A stretch of 64,000 nt of DNA from Muraenolepis orangiensis (Eukaryota > Chordata > Actinopteri > Gadiformes > Muraenolepididae), in NCBI GenBank assembly GCA_027704905.1, contig CM051007.1, positions 17,476,063-17,540,062 on the forward strand, written 5' to 3'. Position numbers and translations under genes: made by a program. Positions 44,741-63,070 of the stretch are shown piece by piece (positions within the stretch are counted from its first letter, which is position 1; the number at the start of each line of letters is the position of its first letter). Under the pieces are notes generated by a model. The model searched no databases. It was not told the DNA's origin and saw nothing but the letters and a program-made list of their open reading frames with translations.

Positions 44741-46899
44741 TCACTCCCTCTGCTCCATCTTGACTTTGGGGGGCTTGAGGAAAGACCGGTTGTTCTTCTT
44801 CTCCTTCTTCTTCCCCTTGGACTGGAAGGATCTCCAACTGTCCACGCGACCGTCCCTCGTTTCCTGGGCAACAAGCATTTTTTTATTATTATTTATACAT
44901 ACATAAGTCAATCGAGACGAAATGCACACAACACGTACGTGTCAACATATCCTCTTTTTTATTTTTATTTTTTATGTTCCTTTTTTTTTTTTTTTTTAAA
45001 GGACAATTACCTCAAAGTTCTTTTGCCACTCTCGGTCTCTCTTGGCTTTTTCCGCAGTCTCGATTTCTTCCTCTCTCGCCCTCTTCCTGGTTGGAAGAAA
45101 CCAATGACACAATTGTTTGCCGATATCTTTACCAACGGCAAGAGTTCACATCAGCCCAACGCAATGCAAATGGGTGAGATGACAGCGGATCCCAGCTTGC
45201 ATGGAATCATCTCACTCACAGCAAGCAGGATAATATGCATAAGTTAATTATAAAGATGTATTCAAATGAAAAGGACGCCCAATTCTAATTTGGCTGACAC
45301 ACACACACACACAAATTAAGCTGGGGAGGAATAGTGTCCCTCCTTAAAGTCGCTTATGAGAAGGAAGACCATTTGTTCAAAGGTACGTTGAAATGAAAGA
45401 GGCACAGGACACACTTGGGCCTTACCTTTCGTGCATATCCTTGGCTTCCCTTTCCTTCCTCTTAATCTCCAGCTCTGCAAAAAGCTTCATGGTCTGCTTG
45501 TACACAGCCTGCCTGAACTGGAAAAACATGGTGAAACAGACCAGTGAATTGTAATTCCAAAATATTTCAAATCATAAATGATCCATTGCGGTGGAAAGAA
45601 AGGGCTGGCACTGCTATGTTACCATCTCCGGGTCGTCCTCCTCCACAAACACGGGCTTGCCGTCCTTCTTCAGCTGCTTCTTTTTCTCCTTCATCTAGTC
45701 GGAATAACACAGGGCAGCGTGGGTCATTTACCGAGCAAGCTCTGCCCATTTGAACCCCGCTGAGTAGAGGAGATACAAGATATTGATTGGCCATTTGTAA
45801 CCATAGCAGAGTAGCTTTCACTCACCATATGCTCTACATACTCCGTCCCAGCGCTGATGATGTCCACCGCCCTCTTCTTCTGCTCTGGGTCCAGCAGGAG
45901 CTTATATGCCTTGTCGACGGCTAGTGCCACACAACACAATGACACAAAACTTCATTGCTGGCCGTGCCACACTTATCTATGTGTGCAGAGTTGTTGCCGC
46001 TGAACTAATATACGTTAAGTTGTGCAATAGATTTATAGCCAAATGTGAACGGTAAGTCTGTGCATTAAAACTTTCTTTCACATTGAATAGACGGTCACAT
46101 GTTGGCTAATGATAAGGATATCCACGGGGTATGTCACATGTCAGCAATCTGACTATCGGCACTACACACCTCACTTTACACTTTATATTGTTCGCAGTTA
46201 TGTAAATTGTACATTTTTGTATTGTGGTACATCGTGAATTTTTTTGGGTTGGTAAATCTTGTAACATATATTCCTGGAATTTCAAGCACATCTTTGGAGC
46301 TGGCAATAACATTTTACTGTACATTCTTCACCGTACCTAACCTTATACATATCATATAAATAAACTGCATCTTAAATCTGAATGTCCTCAAAAAAACCCT
46401 TCCAAACCGGGACACCCATTACATTGGAATTGTATCTCGCAGCTTTCATTGGGTACTATATCACAGAGTGTTTGGCTAACACACCGTGTCGGGGATATGG
46501 CCACAGACACAATATGCTACCATACTATGAATCAGTTTTACAATCAACCCCAGTAGAGGATAGTAGAGCAGTAGAGGCCGAATGCATGAAAACTACTACC
46601 GAGGGACTTCTTACCTTCGAAGGCTTTCTGTGCCCGGTCTGGGTCATCTTGGTTCTTGTCAGGATGTACCAAAATGGAGAGCTGTGTACAGACAACAAAG
46701 CACATATTGAAATTCAGACGGGCGTGGCAATTTGACTCGTCTACTTCAGTAATGAGTTCAGTGACGGGCCATTAAGGGACGTCTCTGGGGTGTCGCCATG
46801 TGAGTCTCTTACTGCACGGAACCTCTTCTTTATCTCCACGTCGGTTACCTCTGGGTCGATTTGCAACACCTGAAACATTCAAGTCATTAGTGTGTAAAC

Positions 46900-46969
<70 letters not shown>

Positions 46970-48445
46970 TATATATATAATATAAATATAATATATAAAT
47001 ATAATATAAATATATTTCTACTTTATATTAAATATACATAAAATACACAAATTTCATAAACACACAAATCTAAAGAAAGAATGCCAGTCTAAGATTAGTA
47101 GTGGCCCATGGCTAAATCGAACTGACGCAATTATAACTAACTTCATATTAAGATTATTCGGAACCGTTGATGTCTTCTGCCAAAGGTGATCAATGATGAC
47201 CCAGTTACCTCAAATGGGTTTAGATTGAAGTAGGAGGCTCCGGGCCTAAGGAGTCTGTCTATTTGCTGCTTGGAGGTCAACACAGAGTCCCGCTTCTCAA
47301 TCTGCTTCACCTGAGAGACACACACACACAAATTGTTGGCATGCTATATACAATACAATTGGTACAAAGTATATGCACCACCCACTTGGTGCTCATGTTT
47401 ACACAAACTAACATGCATATAGATTCATTCGATTTTCTTTCCCTCTCCAACATGTTTTGTGCTGGTGAAAGGAAATATCTGAGAGCAGGCACTGTACTAA
47501 TAGACAAGGCATTGAAGGCGCACTCTTATGGTTTTTCCTCAAGATAAATTATTAAATATAGCCAACAATAGCCAATCGTAATCATTGCAACAATGAGTTT
47601 AATTAGATTTTTTAATATCGATTGTATATTAACACATGTGACATCATGCGCTTGATTCAAAACGTTTGATCATGTGAATCTATAAAAGGAGCCAATCGAC
47701 AACATAGATGATAAACACATGTATGCAACACACAAATACATTTATGCAATACACAAACACATGTATGCAATACACAAACACACATGTATGCAACACATAT
47801 ATACACATGTATGCAACACACAAATACACATGTATGCAACAGACAAACACACCTGTATGCAACACACAAATACACATGTATGCAACACACATATACACAT
47901 GTATGCAACACACATACACATGTATGCAACACACATACACCTGTATGCAACACACAAATACACCTGTATGCAACACACATATACACATGTATGCAACACA
48001 CAAACACACATGTATGCAACACACATATACACATGTTTGCAACACATACACATGTTTTTGACACACAAATACACGTGTGTGTGTGTGTGTAACACAAGCA
48101 CACATGTATAAAAACACACAAATACACATGTTTTTGACACAAAAAGACTGTATGTGACTCAGAAACACACGTGTGTGTAACCAGCCAACATGTATTGAAA
48201 CAGCATGTTATTCTGCTATCGTTAGCCAGCGTACATGTCGTTAGCTGGCGTTGAGGACTGAGCGACTCTACGAGACACGCGTTTAAAAACGCCAGTCAAA
48301 TAACGAAAGGCTCATTCCGAAAGCCAACCAATCAGGTCAGGTGTACATTTATTTAAAAAATGTGTGTAATCACCTCTGTGTAAAAGTTTTGAAATAAATC
48401 ATCCGAGGAGCTCGGTGCTGAGGGCTCTCCTCCGGCGGCCGCCAT
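44741..48445 (-). CDS. dnajc8: DnaJ homolog subfamily C member 8 (9 exons, 251 aa)
   Basis: A nuclear J-domain protein associated with spliceosomes. Exons in coding order: 48445-48374, 47310-47209, 46869-46813, 46681-46615, 45920-45826, 45694-45623, 45517-45426, 45086-45011, 44863-44741. Phases close to 252 codons, matching human DNAJC8 (253 aa). The start MAAAGGEPSAPSSSDD is followed by VKQIEKRDSVLTSKQQIDRL, then the J domain at about residues 51-120: SYFNLNPFEVLQIDPEVTD, with the HSP70-activating HPD at residues 83-85 in LSILVHPDKNQDD. The C-terminal half is a highly charged helix (LFAELEIKRKEREAKDMHER) and a Lys-rich tail ending PPKVKMEQRE, identical to mammals. Human DNAJC8 neighbours ATP5IF1, as nearly here, with hnrnpr in between. 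Intron 1 holds a minisatellite and intron 2 an AT microsatellite. Confidence 0.96.
45768..45812 (-). repeat. Fragment of the dispersed repeat seen at 17361
   Basis: Shares GATACAAGAT and ATTGGCCATTTG with the 17361 copy, then diverges. Lies in a dnajc8 intron. Confidence 0.5.
46902..46980. repeat. (AT)n microsatellite
   Basis: AT run of about 36 units in dnajc8 intron 2, continuing into AT-rich variants to about 47035. Confidence 0.97.
47709..48060. repeat. Minisatellite of about 20-bp units in dnajc8 intron 1
   Basis: About 17 variants of a unit like ATGTATGCAACACACAAATA, differing in length by 1-3 bases and by ATG/CTG swaps. It makes overlapping spurious frames on both strands. Confidence 0.95.
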
Positions 48446-48540
48446 CTTATCCCGGGTTTACATATGACGTAGTGAGGTGTCACGTGACGGGGCTCGGGTT
48501 CATCTTGAAGAAGCCGGAGGGTCAGTTATGGCGCTTCTAG
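48446..48540 (-). promoter_or_regulatory. dnajc8: dnajc8 promoter region
   Basis: GC-rich DNA immediately upstream of the dnajc8 ATG. It holds a palindromic GTCACGTGAC E-box at 48479-48488 and a CRE-like TGACGTAG at 48466. Position fits a TATA-less housekeeping promoter; factor binding is inference. Confidence 0.45.
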
Positions 48541-51500
48541 CTGGGAAAGAAAAACATACAGGAACACTGTTCGCTTCCTCCATTTGTGGAATACTGCTTT
48601 CGTGTCTTTGATTATTTGGCACACAAAGGCACATGAACGCTTTAAATATGCCTATGTAAGATATTTCACTCATTTGTTTGGTGTGTTTATACTATTCCCC
48701 GTTTTATAAAAAATTAAAATGTATTCGTGTGAACGTGAACAAGAACATAAAACGCATTCTAACGTGATTATTTACTAGAAGTCTGGGGAATAATATGACA
48801 CTGAATTACGCATCAACAGGGTTGTCTGACATTAGTGGTCGTTGATTGGTCACATTCAAACACTGCTCGTCATCCAGGGATGGCCCTGCTGTAGGCTTAA
48901 AATAACCACAGTGCCTATGAATTCAATCATTCCCTAGTGGTATTGTTTATTGCAAGTTTATTTTCTTCCGCTAAATAGGTGTAGGAATTAAGCACAACAA
49001 CGCCACACTGGCGTCAGGTCGTCCAAAACCCTGGATGCTATCACTCATGGTCTGTCACGGCTACCCACCTATGAGAAATGGACGTTAACACCCCCCCCCC
49101 CCCCCAAAAAAACAAACAAACATGTTACTTGTGTGTACTCCAACTCGAATATATATTTTAATTATAAAACCATAACAGTTGCTTCCAAATTAACCAGGAA
49201 TTACACTTGGCCACCCTAATCCGTAACTCACAAACAGGTTTGCTGCCCTAAAACCAACCCTGCCATGACATCCCAAAAGTAGTTTGTGTATGAAAATGAA
49301 TGGACACAAACTCCAAGAGAACACCCTCACTGCACAATTATCAAGCTCCTTTTGGTTTTATTTGTCAAGCTTTGAGAAATAGGTCTTATCACACCCAGTC
49401 TCCAAATGTTGATGCAGAGGTTGCCCCCTTCTTCCTTCTTCATCATCATTCCAATCAGCGTTCAGGGGTGTGTGGGTGGTTGTGGTTGTCACATGCAGCC
49501 CCTCTGGTCCATCCAGCCTCGGGTCCATCCCCATGGAGACCAAATGACCTCGGCGGGTCACTGTAATCAGGAGAGGATGAGGTCACGGTCTACAAAGTGT
49601 TGATGAAATAGTTAAGAATTAAGGTCATGGTCCGTTATAACAATAACAGTTGTGTTACATGGATTAAATTGTGGATAAATTTCAATTGAATCCACATCCA
49701 TCAATTTTTTTAAATGAATCACATTTGCATTTAATATTCAATTATCATTTGTAAATGAACACGCAGATAATCCCCATTCAAAAATAATCAGTAATGAAAA
49801 TCTCTCACCACTTTGTGTTGACAGCTGCCAATGCTGAGCACTGACAGAAGGCTGACCCTCGACTGGGACTGTGGTCTTATTGCACACATGGATCTCCCCA
49901 GTCAGAAGTCATCCGTACTCAGAAGTCATCCGTAGCTCTTCATCCTAAGAGCACAGGGCACACGGTTATGGCATATTAACGCTACCTTAGGACAATTATT
50001 TGAATCTTATTTTTTTTTAAATCACAGACTTGCTGAAAATAACTTTTTGATTTAAATGTTGAGATCTGGTGCGATTTAATTTAAAATGACATTCCAAACA
50101 CAATGGACAACTTCACAGTTATAGCTCAGATAGCAAATACCTTACCAGTTAATTTGTTCCACTCTTGTGAATTCTCTGAGTCATTCACATGGATCTAGGG
50201 CAGCCTCCATACTGCCTGGTAACAAGAGGCAACATATAAAGACACAAAACTATAATTGAAATGCTTTGAAACAAAAACGTCTAGCTTGGTACGTGTAATG
50301 GCATGTAAGGCTGCATATTCCATATCTGCTTTCCTTAATGCCAGGCCTTTTGCCAGGAGTCATTACATTCCATACAGCACCTCATTCTCTCGCCCTCTTG
50401 CTCTCTCACACACACACACCCCTTTTAGTTGATCTACTCCCTAGTGCCATCTTGTGGCGTTACAGATTAAAACATGTTTTGATGCACATCTTCTGACATC
50501 TTATGCAAGATGGAACTCGGTAACTACCACTACCAACGGAATAAATCCAAAATCTTGTTCAATTATCAAAAATCCCAAACATACAATTGATGATCCATCT
50601 TTTGAACTCAGCCATCACTGGGATAACAGCGCGGGACTGTCTTTGCTGCACTGCGTGTCCCAGTGCTACACCTAGTGGTGAATTGGGGTTAAGGATAATT
50701 TCAGCTCCTTTATAAACTGGGCCACTAGGGACCGAGGTACAAATTGCCACCCTAACCAAATCCCTGCCAGTGTTCTATTTGGTTATCAGATCCAACCTCA
50801 TGAAACCAACAAGGGACTACTTAAAAAAAAAAAAAAAGAAATCAACCAATTGGCAGGTTTGTTCATCCCGATCTGCCCCCTAACGACGCAACCCCACCAA
50901 TCCCTCATAACCTCTAGCACTTCCTGTACAGAGGCCGATGCAACCGAAATGCAGGACACGACGCTAACCGCTACATCGTTAGTGGAGGAACACGGCGTCC
51001 CCTAGTTTGGGTTTTTCGGTTCTTTCGGTTCATGGCCAGTGATTAAGAGTTAGCAGCGGGTTGAGGAGGAGAAGGTACTTCCGGTGCAAGGAGAGCTCAC
51101 CCTCGAGTACCGCTCAGGGAGTTCCTCACGCTAGCCGTGCCGCGCTCTCATTGATCCACCACCTGCGCAGGTTGAAATAAGAGGACAGACACATCAAACA
51201 GAGCAGCACACAGGGATATATCGGCGGCGGCGGATGCTTCAAGCACTTTGCTACAGGGGTGGGGGAGGAGGGGAGAAAACAGGGTTAGGTGAGCAACTGC
51301 TAAGCCTCATGAGCACAGACATCAAAAGGACAAATTTTAACCCTTTTTTGAAAATAAAAAAAAAATAAAATCATAAAAATAAAAAAAGACAAATCTTTAA
51401 TGGCGTAGAGAATTTGAGGAAAGGGAAGGACTTTTTTTTGGCAATGGCAAATCATTGTCTAAAATGTTTCTTCAAGGTGACTTTGGAGCTTCAGTGGGGA

Positions 51501-51880
51501 TCCGTTCAGCAGTCAAAGCTTGTGTTTCACTGGAAACAATGGAAATCCAATGGGACCGAACTCTTTAATAGGTCTGGATGCACCTGAAATTGCTGGCTAC
51601 ATGGTTTAGGTGTGTGTACAGGGAGGGAATAGAGGCAGCTTCAAGTAGCATGCAGAGGACAATAAAGGGTTAAAATCCTGTTTTTTTTAATACACATTTC
51701 ACCCAGTCACCCATGTCCAGATTGTATAATTTTAGCGAGTCTTTTGTTTAAACTCTGAAGCATTGTTTGCTAGAAAATCTCCATCGAAATGTGAGAATTG
51801 AGGTAGAAATTCAAATCAAATACGGAATGACTCCATTCAATTTGAGGTATCTTTGACAATTGACTGATACTCAACTGAGT
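48541..51880. other. Intergenic between dnajc8 and hnrnpr, no gene seen
   Basis: AT-rich with a C run near 49090. There is a 17-bp tandem duplication of TCAGAAGTCATCCGTA near 49901-49935 and a moderately GC-rich part at 50930-51250 with a GGC run near 51222. The latter could hold alternative 3' exons of hnrnpr or a separate promoter, but I find no protein-like exon. Confidence 0.45.
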
Positions 51881-52796
51881 TTTATTGAAACGGAACAAAA
51901 ACGTAAAAGTTATAAATACAAAGAACATCAAAGAACAAACTGCTATGGCTCTTAAGGTTAAGCCAAACCAAAATCCTATAATCGGGCAAATTCAAAAGAA
52001 TACATAGGAAGTTTCAGTATCAGTTTAAAAAACACATGGTGGTCTATCTCTAGAAATGCTACGCATACACATTACAAAACTTTTGATTCGTCCCCTCTTC
52101 CCGTGGATTCTTTTCTCCACCACAGCAAAATAAACAAAAACAAAAAAATAATATCAAGCTCTAACCATATGCATTTATTTACAAGCAAGTCCCTAAGCCA
52201 CTATGAAACCACAAATAGATGGGGTACAAGAAAGGGGCGGACAGGGAAGGAGCGTGGACACAAACTTCCTGCAAGGCAATATATGATGAGGATGATGATT
52301 TAATGTCCTTTCAGACTTTTTGTAAAATGTCAGTTTTTTGTGGTTGTTGCTTTTTTTATTTTTTTTAATGAATTTGTTTGCCTTTTTCTAGTGTTCATTG
52401 TTGGCTTTAAAAGAATGAGGAACAAACAGTAAAAGTGTTTAACTCAGGTTATTTTCTTTTTTCTTTTTTTTTAAAACACATGTCCCAAACGTAACCGGCA
52501 GTAGTAAGAAAGGATTCAGCAAAACGGTTACGCTCTCTTCTTCAGCCCAAATGCTTTCCAGCCAATCAAGTGGAGCCAATTCTGGAAGATCTGTCCATTT
52601 GTTTTCGGGGATTATATATATATATATATATTTATATATTTTTTTCTCTTTTGATGAGGAACGAAGAATAAAAAGTCAATCAAAAAAATTGGGGCCCAAT
52701 CTCCTGATAATTTTTTTTCTTTTTTGTTCTTTTTCATTTTTTTTTGTTTGTTTGTTTTTGTCATCACATACTTGGGACAAATACCTTTTGGTGAGC
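51881..52796 (-). other. hnrnpr: hnrnpr 3' UTR
   Basis: Runs from the stop at 52797-52799 to an AATAAA on the minus strand (plus-strand TTTATT at 51881-51886). T-rich on the plus strand, so A-rich in the transcript, with an AT run near 52615. Confidence 0.5.
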
Positions 52797-57356
<4,560 letters not shown>

Positions 57357-57944
57357 TCTGGAGAGAGAGAGAGAGAGTGTTGTGCGTTTAATCTCTACAA
57401 ATGAATCTCCTTCCATCTCTGTATCCCGGACTAAAGTTGTCATCGGTCGAATTATTCATGTGGAGCAGGCAATACATAACATAGACCATACCCATTGCGA
57501 CTTAACATACTTAACAACATTTAACATATAAACGGGACACGCAAATGTATCCGTGTTTGCTTTAAATGATGAATACATGTGCTTTAAATCATAAAACGAG
57601 GCCATGTCACAGCAGAGTTTGATGCGAAAATACAGAAACCGACACCGTCCCGCCCCCTTGACATGCAGCTTACTAGCAAACTTAATGTTAGTGAACGCAT
57701 TACGATTCTGATCGGAATACTCCCCACCCGTAATACATGTATAATAATGCACAATAACACCCCGATAGGCTTACGTTCATAAATAACCTGTTTGATTTCC
57801 ATCTTATTCAAAGCCACACACACACACACACACCATTAGCGTGCTAGCTTGTCAGTGAGGCTAAAGTGGAGGCCTAGTCGTGCAGAAAGAAACCTTTCAT
57901 GATTCCGATAAGCACCGTGCAAACCGATCGTTAGCCCGACTTAC

Positions 57945-58200
57945 CTTATCTCTTACACAAAGGTAACACCGCCGTGGGATGTAATATTAAATCGTTGATG
58001 CGTGAGACGTTATGAAATGTGTAATATCAATAATACGTGTGGGTCTGCCCACGAGACGGATTTCCAGACAGTCCCCGTTCGTCGCTCGAACAACGCCACC
58101 GCTCGGCGATCATCGGCACCGCTCGGCAATCTTCGGCACCACTCGGCGATCATCGCGAGATTCAGTGGAAGACCAACGGGGTTTGCTCGTTGAACGAATT
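57945..58200 (-). promoter_or_regulatory. hnrnpr: hnrnpr 5' UTR exon and promoter region
   Basis: A donor-like AAG/GTAAGTCGG on the minus strand at 57945/57944 suggests a non-coding first exon. Upstream is a GC-rich stretch with a 20-bp unit repeated three times (58097-58157, CACCGCTCGGCGATCATCGG and variants) and a CTCGCGATGAT-like box. No TATA box seen. Confidence 0.4.
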
Positions 58201-58327
58201 ATCACGTGACTTGCCTGGTGTCTTTTTGACACATGTGCGGACCCTGGAGATTCATGAGCAATGCACGTCCACCCAAATGAGCCAAACGGCAGCATGACAT
58301 TGCCACACACAATTGATACACATAAGG

Positions 58328-58333
58328 TTTATT
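58328..58333 (-). terminator. atp5if1: Polyadenylation signal of atp5if1
   Basis: TTTATT on the plus strand (AATAAA on the minus), 112 bp past the stop codon. Confidence 0.6.
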
Positions 58334-58444
58334 TAGACTGTTTACATACACCACAGGAGTATTTATACACTATTAATAAGACTATGATTATTTTAGAATC
58401 GGCAATGTTTTAAAGGTCGTGACGGTAAAAATGGCTGGGACCCA

Positions 58445-59106
58445 TCAGTCGTCGTGATTTAGCTTTCTAATTTTGCCCCTGTGGCGGTCGATTTCACGTT
58501 GTAGGCGTTCGACCTCCTTCTTATGGTGATCGATCTCTTCATCGTGATGCTTCCTCAACAGCGCCATCTGTTCCTTCTCCTTCTGCCTAAAAACAAGTTG
58601 ACAAAAAGTGAATGACAATCAATGGGGTGCAGATCTGTATCATATATCAAAAGGTGTGTGTGAGGTCCATGCGAGTTGACTACTTGTAGTACTATAGAAA
58701 GTGGTACACGTTGACTAAAACACACGCTTTTACCGAAAATAGCGTTCCTCCCCTGCTGCTTGTCTCTTTCCGGAAGCCCCTCCGGCCTCTCGCTCCGAGC
58801 CTCCCCCCTTCCCTGCTCCTTTCCCCAGTTCCCCAAGCTGCAAACGACAGCACACGGTGTTGGTTGTAATGCAATGTCTGACTCGTTGCACGACATCTGC
58901 GAGTTGGGGTGGGGACACCACCGTGCATTACCCTTTACACTGTTAAGATGTGCACCGACACATTACACACAATGTGTTCATGCAACGAACTGCATTAATA
59001 ATGTAAGCATTTACACAAATGTGTTGCTGTTTACCTGGTCAGACGCCATCCTAATCTGACTGCACAAGTAGCCCCTGACATTTGATCTGAGGAGCAATCT
59101 AGCCAT
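58445..59106 (-). CDS. atp5if1: ATP synthase inhibitory factor 1, mitochondrial (3 exons, 105 aa)
   Basis: A mitochondrial matrix protein that binds F1-ATPase at low pH and blocks ATP hydrolysis. Exons in coding order: 59106-59035, 58837-58734, 58586-58445; phases close to 106 codons, against 106 residues in human. Residues 1-24 (MARLLLRSNVRGYLCSQIRM) form an arginine-rich presequence without acidic residues. The inhibitory segment reads GGGSEREAGGASGKRQAAGE and EERYFR, followed by a His-rich pH-sensing and dimerising helix (LLRKHHDEEIDHHKKEVERL) and a C-terminal coiled coil ending KIRKLNHDD. A Gly-rich stretch (GKGAGKGGG) before the inhibitory segment matches the family. Human ATP5IF1 is next to DNAJC8. 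Teleosts may have a and b copies; which one is not clear. Confidence 0.95.
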
Positions 59107-60169
59107 TATCAATAAAACAGCGTCTCCAAAAGCAAATAGACCCTAAAGGCACGTCCCGATGCGGAAAGTATGTTTAGCAGTCAGGTTGTTACTTTTTAAC
59201 CCACGTCAATGCACAGAAATATAATTGAATAGCATATCCGCTATGGACCTTTCAAAATAAAAGCGGAATGAGAAACGAACAAAACATGAACAAATGTAAA
59301 TAAACACCCGTCAAGATCAAACCAGCAAACCATGCATGGATACCATTTATAAATCATATTCAATAAACAATCTAATTTAATTTCTTTAATTTTCTTGTCT
59401 CATAATATCATCAAACATGGAGGGAACGTAAATGTTTAATATATCATTTATTTTGCTTTCATAAAGCATGAGTCGTTAATTCAGTAAGCTTAGCTTCGAT
59501 AGAATAGTTAAATACAATTTTGGGTCTGATCTGCCGAACTTTTAAATCTTCATAGTCTGCTCACAAATAGGCCATCACAGCATGAGAAAAAAAACTATTG
59601 ATGAATACATTTCGATGTTGGTGACACATAGGGCCTATACAATTTTGATCATATTTTAACATGTTTTATACTCTTTAAACAAACTGAATTGACTGCACGA
59701 CACAATAATGCCACGAGCGTTTATCTTGCCAAAACATTGCGGTTGATATTTACACTTATTGACGCTGAAACACAAACCTTCTTCTGGGTTTATTTGTGAT
59801 GCCATCTAGCGGCAGTAATAGGGATTGCAATCCATACTTTAAACGTGGGGGCAACTTCCACGTTGCATATTGCAACGATCTAGTGCGAGTTTGGTGCAAC
59901 ACATTATTATGGACTTCGTGCTACACTGAAAACATACATTCTGACAATTCATTCTGACAATTCAGAGAGCGAGATGGTAGGCATGTACTTATTTCAGAAA
60001 TAAACCATCCAAATAAGGCGTATCTCTTATTTTTATTTATTTTTGGTATTGTATACAAATGATAAGTATGTTGTTTTCACATTTCTGCTGTACAACTGAG
60101 GTGTACATGTTGTTCCTGTCCGATGAGTCAGCTCCTAGAACGAATTGAGCACTTATCTTTCAGCGCGCG

Positions 60170-60292
<123 letters not shown>

Positions 60293-61669
60293 GTGGGTAG
60301 AGGAGAGTCCCACAGGAGGACCCACCGACGAGGAAGAGCTGTGTCTGTCTCTGTGTCATAACTGGCACTCGGAGCAGAGGTGACGGCCGACTGGCGTGCT
60401 CCTGTGTTTAGAGTGGTGCACCCTTTCAGGAGAGACCAAAACCAAACCACGCACTGAACAAAGGCTATGACAGTGTGGACGTCCCTGGGAGTGGAACGGT
60501 GGAGCGGTTCATGTTCATAAACCAGTGATCTTGAAGTTACTGCGATGAGGCAGGTCCACATTTGTTTGGAACATTTGAACAAAGCAGGTTCCGGATGTTT
60601 CTCCGGGGATTCTTTTTTCTTCATTCTCCAAAAGAGAATGAAGAAAACAACCACCCCCTCTACTCTACTATACTCTACTTCCGCTTGCCTTGAATGCGTT
60701 ATGGAGGCAGTGCCAGTCTTTGGACCAATGGTGGCAGTAGGTTCTCATATAACACATTAGCCGTCTACCACATTAACCACGGGGATAGGTAGGAAAAAAA
60801 ACCCACATTTGTTTCTTTATTCCAGACAAAAAACCTTTAGAAAAAAATAATGCAGAATTCAATATCCAGACAACATAATGTAGGCCTATGCTCATTACAC
60901 AAAAAAAAAAAGAGTACACCGTGGGAGGTGTATGCAGGTAGTTGAATTAGATCTATTATCCGTTATTATATTGTGAATAATCGGTCTTCATTTTGCACGG
61001 AAGAACACTGCTCGCTAATGCATAATAATGACAGGAAAACCTGGAAGGCAACATAACCGAATCAATAGAGCATTACCTCTGCGTTTGTCCCCTGCATGAG
61101 CGTGTGTGTGTGTGCGTGGTTTTGTGCAGTTGTGTGGTGTAACTATGGACTTCCGGTCGGCGAGCATCAGTCCAGCCACTTACCTGCATTCCCCCCCCCA
61201 GTGTTGCTTACCTCGCCGTGCTCAAGTGTTGCCATAGGAAAATACTAGTATCCTGGCAACCGCAGAGCCGACCGGGGCAAAGACAAAGTAAGGTCACGCA
61301 AGGCTGATGGGGGAACGGGCAACAATGTCATTAGAGCGAGATGATGATGATGCTGCTGCTCGTTCAGAACCGCTGCTCGAGCACAAAGCTTCCCATGAAA
61401 GCTTTTGTTTTTTGGTTTTATTTTGCATTCATTGTAATAAGTGCTGAAAACGCAAATGTGTCGTACGCTCCGCTCGCCTCCATTAGTCTTGTTGGTGCAT
61501 TATACGAACAAACAAAATTAAATGAGACTGGCTCCGGTAATGATCCTGTCATGTCAGGCATTCCATTACAAAGGACCGGCAGCCTGCATTATATCAATAC
61601 AACATTATTAGGGATTTGTGAGTATCTGTGGGTACTCATTACTGGACTGTATTCACAATGCTGCTGCAC

Positions 61670-61860
61670 TACTGGCACTTCAAGATGCTTTTAAATCTTT
61701 TTGCACAATTCAGTCGCCAGTCACTTTATTGTTTTTTTTATGTTATTTTTTATTGTGTATAGTATTTTTATAGTGTCGTTTTCGAAATTCATACTGCGGG
61801 AGGAAAATGGAGAGTAAGCATTCCATTGTACTTGGCCATTATATGGAAGCCCATATTGGA
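61670..61860 (+). repeat. Dispersed repeat copy, plus orientation
   Basis: Contains TACTGCGGGAGGAAAATGG and AGCATTCCATTGTACTTGGC, the reverse complement of the phrases at 17361-17460 and 36690-36800. Confidence 0.65.
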
Positions 61861-62796
61861 CTAACAACCGCTGAAGATAAAGTGTTCATAAAGCTATGAA
61901 CACCGGAGAATGAAGAGGGATCTGGAGGACAAAGCGAGAGACTAAAAAAACAGCCAATGATATGTGTCTTAAATGCGCGCACAAATACACACACACACAC
62001 AGACACACAACACACACGTCTGTATACTGCAGAAAAAAAACCTCCCTGCAAATGGCCTTCATAATAACCTGGCTGGGAGTTTTCGCTGTTGCCATGGAGA
62101 CCGCTGGGCCTGTCAAACTGAACTGGAGAACTGGATGTCTTGTACATTTCAGGTTAGCCGTAGACAGAATTGAGTCAGAGAGGCCATGTTGGCACATTGC
62201 TAAAGGGGGATGCTTCTCTTTGATATTGCAGTGGGAGAAAATAAAAGAAAAACCGAATGCATGGCCTTATTTGCAAGTTTTTACGTTCCAGTATAGTAAG
62301 GCGTGAGTGACTCACTAAATTTAATAGGACTCCCTCTGAAAACTACATAGTCCATCTCATGGGGTTGCTGCCATATAAATGAGTTATCTAAAAGTATATA
62401 TGAATACGATTTGGCATATAATGTTATGTTTAAGGATTGCTTTGTCCCAACATATACAGCAATGTGCCAATGTGTTCCATAATGATTCGTTATTCATTAT
62501 AACATGCTTTAGATTTAATACATGCGCCACATGTGATCAATGTATATTTTTCCTTATTATTTTGTGATATTCTGTACTTATTTTACTTAAATTGTTCCGA
62601 TGCCAGTTCCCGGCTGATTTAGTTCACATAATGTCCCCATTCAGCCCAACAAAATAGCCCTCGCATTCCAAGGTGGTCATTACCTCTGGCAATTCACCTG
62701 GCAGCAGGGGAAACGGCTGTCAGCGGTGGTGAGCTCACATCCTGGCAGCCGTCTGCAATCAAGAGAGGCTTACAAAGAAAGTGTGCATTTCAATGC

Positions 62797-62799
<3 letters not shown>

Positions 62800-62889
<90 letters not shown>

Positions 62890-62913
62890 GTGTGTGGACG
62901 AGAGAGAAGTGGG

Positions 62914-62994
<81 letters not shown>

Positions 62995-63070
62995 AGAGAG
63001 AAAAAGAGAAGAGAGAAGAGAGAAAAAAGAGAAGAGAAGATGAGGAGAAAGAGAGAGTGGAAAGAGGTAA
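62800..63070. repeat. (GA)n purine-rich tract, interrupted
   Basis: Two long GA runs split by GTGTGTGGACG-type DNA near 62888, then GAAGA-rich sequence. Confidence 0.95.

Noticed and set aside
47709..48060. CRISPR-like array
   Set aside because: Repeats are contiguous without unique spacers and lie in a vertebrate intron.
47657..48168. Overlapping 100-160 codon ORFs on both strands
   Set aside because: Products of the 20-bp minisatellite; composition is Cys/Val/His/Thr-rich with no domain.
61341..61694. 117-codon ORF as a possible secreted protein
   Set aside because: A hydrophobic patch is present, but composition is that of repeat-rich DNA, it overlaps the dispersed repeat region, and there are no exon signals.
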